Origin: Chitinophaga japonensis
GTDB lineage: Bacteria > Bacteroidota > Bacteroidia > Chitinophagales > Chitinophagaceae
Reading direction: 5' to 3'
DNA length: 64,000 nucleotides
Assembly: GCF_007830125.1 (NCBI RefSeq)
Contig: NZ_VLLG01000005.1
Span: 496,001 to 560,000 of the forward strand
A program made the position numbers and the translations under genes. The notes below the pieces were generated by a model. That model made no database searches, was not told the DNA's origin, and saw only the letters and a list, made by a program, of their open reading frames with translations. This document shows, piece after piece, positions 60,571 to 64,000 of the stretch. Position 1 is the stretch's first letter. Each line of letters opens with the position of its first letter.

Positions 60571-60594
60571 ATAGGAGCTGTTAACAACTTTCCG

Positions 60595-60624
60595 TTGCCA
60601 AAAATGCCAATTTAATTACATTTG
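60595..60624 (+). promoter_or_regulatory. Probable tex promoter
   Basis: TTG (60595-60597), a 19-nt spacer and TACATTTG (60617-60624), close to the Bacteroidota housekeeping -33/-7 consensus. The start codon is 60 nt downstream. Confidence 0.55.
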
Positions 60625-60649
60625 CGCCCGGCCCGGCATAAGGGCCATA

Positions 60650-60673
60650 TTTATTCATTATTCATTATTCATT
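60650..60673. repeat. TTATTCA triplet repeat
   Basis: Three tandem copies of TTATTCA just upstream of the tex start codon, in its 5' leader. Confidence 0.7.
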
Positions 60674-60686
60674 GTTAATTAATTCG

Positions 60687-62939
60687 ATGAACACCAAACA
60701 CATCGCGCTCATTTCAACAGAATTAGGTATCTCGGCCAGGCAGGCGGAGAATACCATGAACTTGTTGGCAGAAGGTGCTACCGTACCTTTTATCAGCCGC
60801 TACCGGAAAGAGGTGACCGGGAGCCTGGATGAAGTGCAGATCAGCCGGATTGAAGACCTCAAAAAGCGTTACCAGGAGGTGGATGAACGCCGGGAGTTCA
60901 TCATCAAGACCATTACGGAACAGGAAAAAATGACGCCCGAGCTGCTGGAAAAACTGGAAGGCACCTGGAACCTGACGGGACTGGAGGACATTTACCTGCC
61001 CTACAAGCCCAAACGCAAAACCCGCGCTACGGTGGCTATTGAAAAGGGACTGGAGCCGCTGGCCAAAGCCATCTTTGAGCAGGAGGAAGCCACACCGGAC
61101 GCCCTGGCCGAACAATATGTAAATGACAAAGTGGCTTCTGCCGACGAGGCGTTGAAAGGCGCCCGCGACATCATTGCCGAGTGGATCAACGAGAACGCCG
61201 AGCTGCGCGACAAGCTGCGCAAACTCTTTACCCATACTGCCGTGCTCACCTCCAAAGTGGTGGAAGGCAAGGAAGCCGAAGGCAACAAGTACAAGGATTA
61301 TTTTGATTTCAAAGAAGAGCTGCCCGCCATCCCCTCCCACCGCGTGCTGGCCATCCTGCGCGGCGAAGCAGAAGGCTTCCTCTACGCCACCATCGCACCG
61401 GCGGAAGAAGAAGCAGTGGACATTATCAGCAAGCAGTTCATAAAAGGCAGCAATGCCAGCAGCGGGCACATGAGCAAGGCCGTAACGGATGCGTATAAAC
61501 GCCTGTTGCGCCCCTCCCTCGAGAACGAGTTCCGCTCCCTGGCCAAGGAGAAAGCGGACACAGAAGCCATTGACGTGTTTGCCGAGAACCTGCGGCAGTT
61601 GCTGCTGGCCGCTCCCCTGGGCCCCAAGCCGGTGATCGCCATTGACCCCGGCTACCGCACCGGTTGTAAGGTGGTAGCGTTGGACGAACAGGGCAATATG
61701 CTGGACCATGACGTGATCTTCCCCCTGGAAAAGAATTATAAACGCGACGATGCCGAAGCCCTGCTGAAAAAATGGGCAAAGCAATATAACACCGCCGCTA
61801 TTGCCGTGGGCAACGGCACCGCCGGCCGCGAAACGGAAGAATTTGTGAAGAAGATCGACTTCGGCGCCAAGATCACCGTGTTCATGGTCAATGAAAGCGG
61901 GGCCTCCGTATACTCCGCCTCCGAGGTAGCGAGGGAGGAATTCCCGGACCACGACGTAACCGTGCGCGGCGCCGTATCCATCGGCCGCCGGCTCATAGAT
62001 CCGCTGGCGGAACTGGTGAAGATAGATCCCAAGTCCATTGGCGTAGGCCAGTACCAGCACGACGTGAACCAGTCGCACCTGAAACAGGGCTTGGACCGCG
62101 TAGTGGTGAGCTGCGTGAACATGGTAGGCGTGAACCTGAATACGGCCTCCAAGCACCTGCTGGCTTACATTTCCGGCCTGGGGCCCTCCCTGGCGGAGAA
62201 CATCGTAAAGTACCGCAGGGAGAACGGGGCTTTCCGCAACCGGGCCGCGCTGAAAAAAGTGCCCCGCCTTGGCGACAAGGCTTTTGAGCAGTGCGCCGGC
62301 TTTTTGCGCATCGAGAACGGCGACAACCCGCTGGACAACTCCGCCGTGCACCCGGAAAGGTATGCCCTGATAGAAGCCATGGCCGCCCAGCAGCAATGTA
62401 CCGTACCCGACCTGATGGGCAAGGAAGACCTGCGCAAAAAGATAGACCTGAAGCAATACGTGAGCGAAGAAGTAGGCCTGCTGACCCTGGAGGACATCAT
62501 GAAGGAGCTGGACAAGCCCAGCCGCGATCCCCGCGACGAGATCTCCATCTTTGAGTACGCGGAAGGCATCCACAAGATCGAGGACGTGAAGCCCGGCATG
62601 ACGCTGCCCGGCGTAGTGACCAACATTACCGCCTTCGGCGCTTTCGTGGACATTGGCGTGAAACAGGACGGCCTGGTGCACATCTCCCACCTGTCCAACA
62701 AGTTTGTGAGCAATCCCAACGAGGTGGTGAAGCTGAACCAGAAAGTAACAGTCACCGTGCTGGAAGTAGACCCGGCCCGCAAGCGCATTTCCCTGTCCAT
62801 GAAGGACAACGAAGCGCCTGCCGGCGGCGGAGGCGGCGGCCAGCGCAGGGAAAGAAGGGACAAACCGGCCAACAAGCAGGCAGCGCCCCTGAATGATTTC
62901 CAGGCCAAGCTGATGGAGCTGAAGAAGAAGTTCAATTAA
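60687..62939 (+). CDS. tex: Tex-family RNA-binding transcription accessory protein
   Basis: 750 aa from the ATG at 60687. Tex-N domain (ARQAENTMNLLAEGATVPFISRYR), YqgF-like RNase-H fold (IAIDPGYRTGCKV), helix-hairpin-helix (NTASKHLLAYISGLGPSLAENI), and a C-terminal S1 domain (VVTNITAFGAFVDIGVKQDGLVHIS). A glycine-rich tail follows. Binds nucleic acid; linked to transcription and ribosome quality control. Confidence 0.95.
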   Translation: MNTKHIALISTELGISARQAENTMNLLAEGATVPFISRYRKEVTGSLDEVQISRIEDLKKRYQEVDERREFIIKTITEQEKMTPELLEKLEGTWNLTGLEDIYLPYKPKRKTRATVAIEKGLEPLAKAIFEQEEATPDALAEQYVNDKVASADEALKGARDIIAEWINENAELRDKLRKLFTHTAVLTSKVVEGKEAEGNKYKDYFDFKEELPAIPSHRVLAILRGEAEGFLYATIAPAEEEAVDIISKQFIKGSNASSGHMSKAVTDAYKRLLRPSLENEFRSLAKEKADTEAIDVFAENLRQLLLAAPLGPKPVIAIDPGYRTGCKVVALDEQGNMLDHDVIFPLEKNYKRDDAEALLKKWAKQYNTAAIAVGNGTAGRETEEFVKKIDFGAKITVFMVNESGASVYSASEVAREEFPDHDVTVRGAVSIGRRLIDPLAELVKIDPKSIGVGQYQHDVNQSHLKQGLDRVVVSCVNMVGVNLNTASKHLLAYISGLGPSLAENIVKYRRENGAFRNRAALKKVPRLGDKAFEQCAGFLRIENGDNPLDNSAVHPERYALIEAMAAQQQCTVPDLMGKEDLRKKIDLKQYVSEEVGLLTLEDIMKELDKPSRDPRDEISIFEYAEGIHKIEDVKPGMTLPGVVTNITAFGAFVDIGVKQDGLVHISHLSNKFVSNPNEVVKLNQKVTVTVLEVDPARKRISLSMKDNEAPAGGGGGGQRRERRDKPANKQAAPLNDFQAKLMELKKKFN

Positions 62940-62943
62940 TAAT

Positions 62944-63258
62944 TCACTCTACAGCGATCAGCGGCTCATATCTCCTGTCGGGATAATGGGCGGACAGTAC
63001 GCCGTTGCTCACATACGCATCTACCTGCTGTTGGGTGAGCGTAGTGGGCAGGTTGCCGTTGGTAGTGCCGTAAAAGCAGTAGGTGCCGGCATGTGGCTGG
63101 CAATAGCGCAGGTTATAACTGGCGCCCGGTATGCGGGTGTAAGTGCCGTCGCTTTGCGGATCAATATAGATCCAGGGCGTAACACGGGCGCCGGCAACGG
63201 CAGCCATAATGCCTGTGGCCAGCGCCAGCAGGAACAGGAATGGGCGGATCGGTTTCAT
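62944..63258 (-). CDS. Small secreted protein, hypothetical
   Basis: 104 aa from the ATG at 63258. Hydrophobic N-terminus FLFLLALATGIMAAVAGA, then a short mature part with two cysteines (YCQPHAGTYCFYGTT) and a polar C-terminus. Its layout recalls the small proteins at 10014, 19303 and 26542, but it lacks their leader, promoter and 27-residue cysteine spacing. Function unknown. Confidence 0.75.
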   Translation of the reverse strand: MKPIRPFLFLLALATGIMAAVAGARVTPWIYIDPQSDGTYTRIPGASYNLRYCQPHAGTYCFYGTTNGNLPTTLTQQQVDAYVSNGVLSAHYPDRRYEPLIAVE

Positions 63259-63320
63259 GGTGTAACATTTTAAGGAAACCCAAGTTAGCCGATCCCACTG
63301 CAATAGCACAGCAGCCTGCT

Positions 63321-63845
63321 TCAGGGGCGCCTTGCAAATTTCTGCTGCCATTCCTTCAGGGGCTGGGGCGCGGCCGTATCCCCCTTTTCAGCATAGATCT
63401 TCACCTTGCCGTCAATGGCGATACCGGCATAGATGATATCGCGGTTCATATCAATGGCCAGGGCAGCTTCATCGGAAGCACAATGATGGGGCCTGCAGCC
63501 CTCGTTAAAAAGGATGCCGCCTTCCACCTCTATGGGGGGCGCCACCTGGTACCGGCGCATAAAGGCTGCCGTATCCCTGCCCAGCAGGTCCCGGAAACGC
63601 TGTTTCAGGGGCGCTTTCTCCAGCAAATCCACTTCTCCTGCATAGCGGCCGGTATAATCCTCAAAACGGCTCCAGGAGGTAACTTCATTGGTAATAACGG
63701 TGTCACTGGCCGGGATCATGGTATCTGCGGAAGGCGCGTTGCTTGCTTTTTCCGGGGTATGCGTTCTTTCTTTCCTGGCAACAGGTTGTTCGCATGCCCA
63801 CATGTGCACACAGGTGGCCAGCAGTGAAGGCAGGAGCTTTCTCAT
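63321..63845 (-). CDS. Lipoprotein with Ivy-like CxPHxC loop, possible lysozyme inhibitor
   Basis: 174 aa from the ATG at 63845; the lipobox-like region ends at HMWAC. After a Thr/Ser/Pro-rich linker comes a ~110-residue domain. It contains GCRPHHCASDEAALAID, which resembles the inhibitory loop of Ivy (CKPHDC followed by a small residue and Ser). Secondary-structure order also looks similar, with a strand, the loop, then strands. The match rests on this motif, so the assignment is tentative. Confidence 0.6.
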   Translation of the reverse strand: MRKLLPSLLATCVHMWACEQPVARKERTHTPEKASNAPSADTMIPASDTVITNEVTSWSRFEDYTGRYAGEVDLLEKAPLKQRFRDLLGRDTAAFMRRYQVAPPIEVEGGILFNEGCRPHHCASDEAALAIDMNRDIIYAGIAIDGKVKIYAEKGDTAAPQPLKEWQQKFARRP

Positions 63846-63906
63846 AGTCATGGTTACAATACTCATTATAAATGTCATTAATCAGCCGCCTGCCGTAAAC
63901 GGCCGG

Positions 63907-64000
63907 CTACTCGCCTTTAAAGGCCGGCGCACGCTTTTCCAGAAAAGCCTGCATGCCTTCTTTCTGGTCTTCGGATGCGAATAAGAGGTAAAAATTCCTG
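63907..64000 (-). CDS. Enoyl-CoA hydratase/isomerase family protein (C-terminal end only)
   Basis: The last 30 codons, running off the window edge and ending at a TAG at 63907. The reading ASEDQKEGMQAFLEKRAPAF then KGE is the standard C-terminus of crotonase-fold proteins. Beta-oxidation or a related pathway; it may relate to the acyl-CoA dehydrogenase at 45777. Confidence 0.85.
   Translation of the reverse strand, partial: RNFYLLFASEDQKEGMQAFLEKRAPAFKGE

Noticed and set aside
60723..62690. 655-codon antisense frame opposite tex
   Set aside because: Shadow frame with no family resemblance; tex is well supported.
1..64000. tRNA, rRNA, CRISPR, insertion sequences or phage genes
   Set aside because: No cloverleaf, repeat-spacer array, transposase motif or terminal inverted repeats with target duplication were recognised by eye. 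A dedicated scan could still find a short RNA gene.

Overview
The window looks like the chromosome of a Bacteroidota, most likely a Chitinophagaceae member close to Chitinophaga. Evidence: two SusC/SusD outer-membrane uptake systems with STN-type TonB transducers, paired ECF sigma and FecR anti-sigma genes, GH97 and GH2 enzymes, Bacteroidota -7 boxes (TAnnTTTG), and a conserved housekeeping gene set. No rRNA, tRNA, CRISPR array, insertion sequence or phage gene was seen.

Layout. 1-6.2 kb: first SusCD locus (susD cut by the window edge, susC on minus) divergent from its ECF sigma and FecR genes. 6.4-13.1 kb: an AraC regulator, then two paralogous secreted S9 peptidases, one without its nucleophile serine, flanking a small secreted two-cysteine protein. 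13.9-19.6 kb: an operon with a flavoprotein fused to a GT-C-like membrane protein, a stand-alone paralogue of the membrane half, a thioredoxin-fold lipoprotein, and a second small secreted protein. 19.6-31.7 kb: second SusCD locus (thioredoxin-susC-susD on minus; sigma-fecR-GH2 on plus), with a third small secreted protein between the arms. 31.9-41 kb: an orphan FecR, a TonB-type barrel protein, a MauE/DoxX protein, GH97, DUF885 and DUF1080. 41-64 kb: GC-richer, largely housekeeping genes (YggS, acyl-CoA dehydrogenase, arginase family, fructosamine kinase, two histidine kinases, YceD-rpmF-plsX, MazG, Tex), ending in a possible Ivy-like lysozyme-inhibitor lipoprotein and an enoyl-CoA hydratase tail.

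Two regulatory grammars run through the accessory half. (1) Eight sites share GTAC(C/T)TTTT-like -35 elements whose GTAC lies exactly 20 nt from a CGTT or CGAT -10 element. They fall into two subtypes that follow the two sigma/SusC loci, so they are good candidates for the promoters read by the two ECF sigma factors. (2) Four plus-strand promoters carry a direct repeat (core AAATGAC ... GATGATAAC, period 22-23 nt) exactly 21 nt upstream of a -7 box. They precede small protein 1, the flavoprotein/GT-C/thioredoxin-like/small-protein operon, small protein 3, and the MauE gene.

The three small-protein genes also share a ~60-nt leader, a start-proximal hairpin, and a terminator hairpin built on GAACAG/CTGTTC. 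Their mature parts share a cysteine pair 27 residues apart. Together with the redox-type genes under the same promoter class, this is the best candidate here for an undescribed system: co-regulated secreted cysteine-pair proteins with a disulfide or redox and envelope-modification machinery. All functional statements are inferred from sequence alone.
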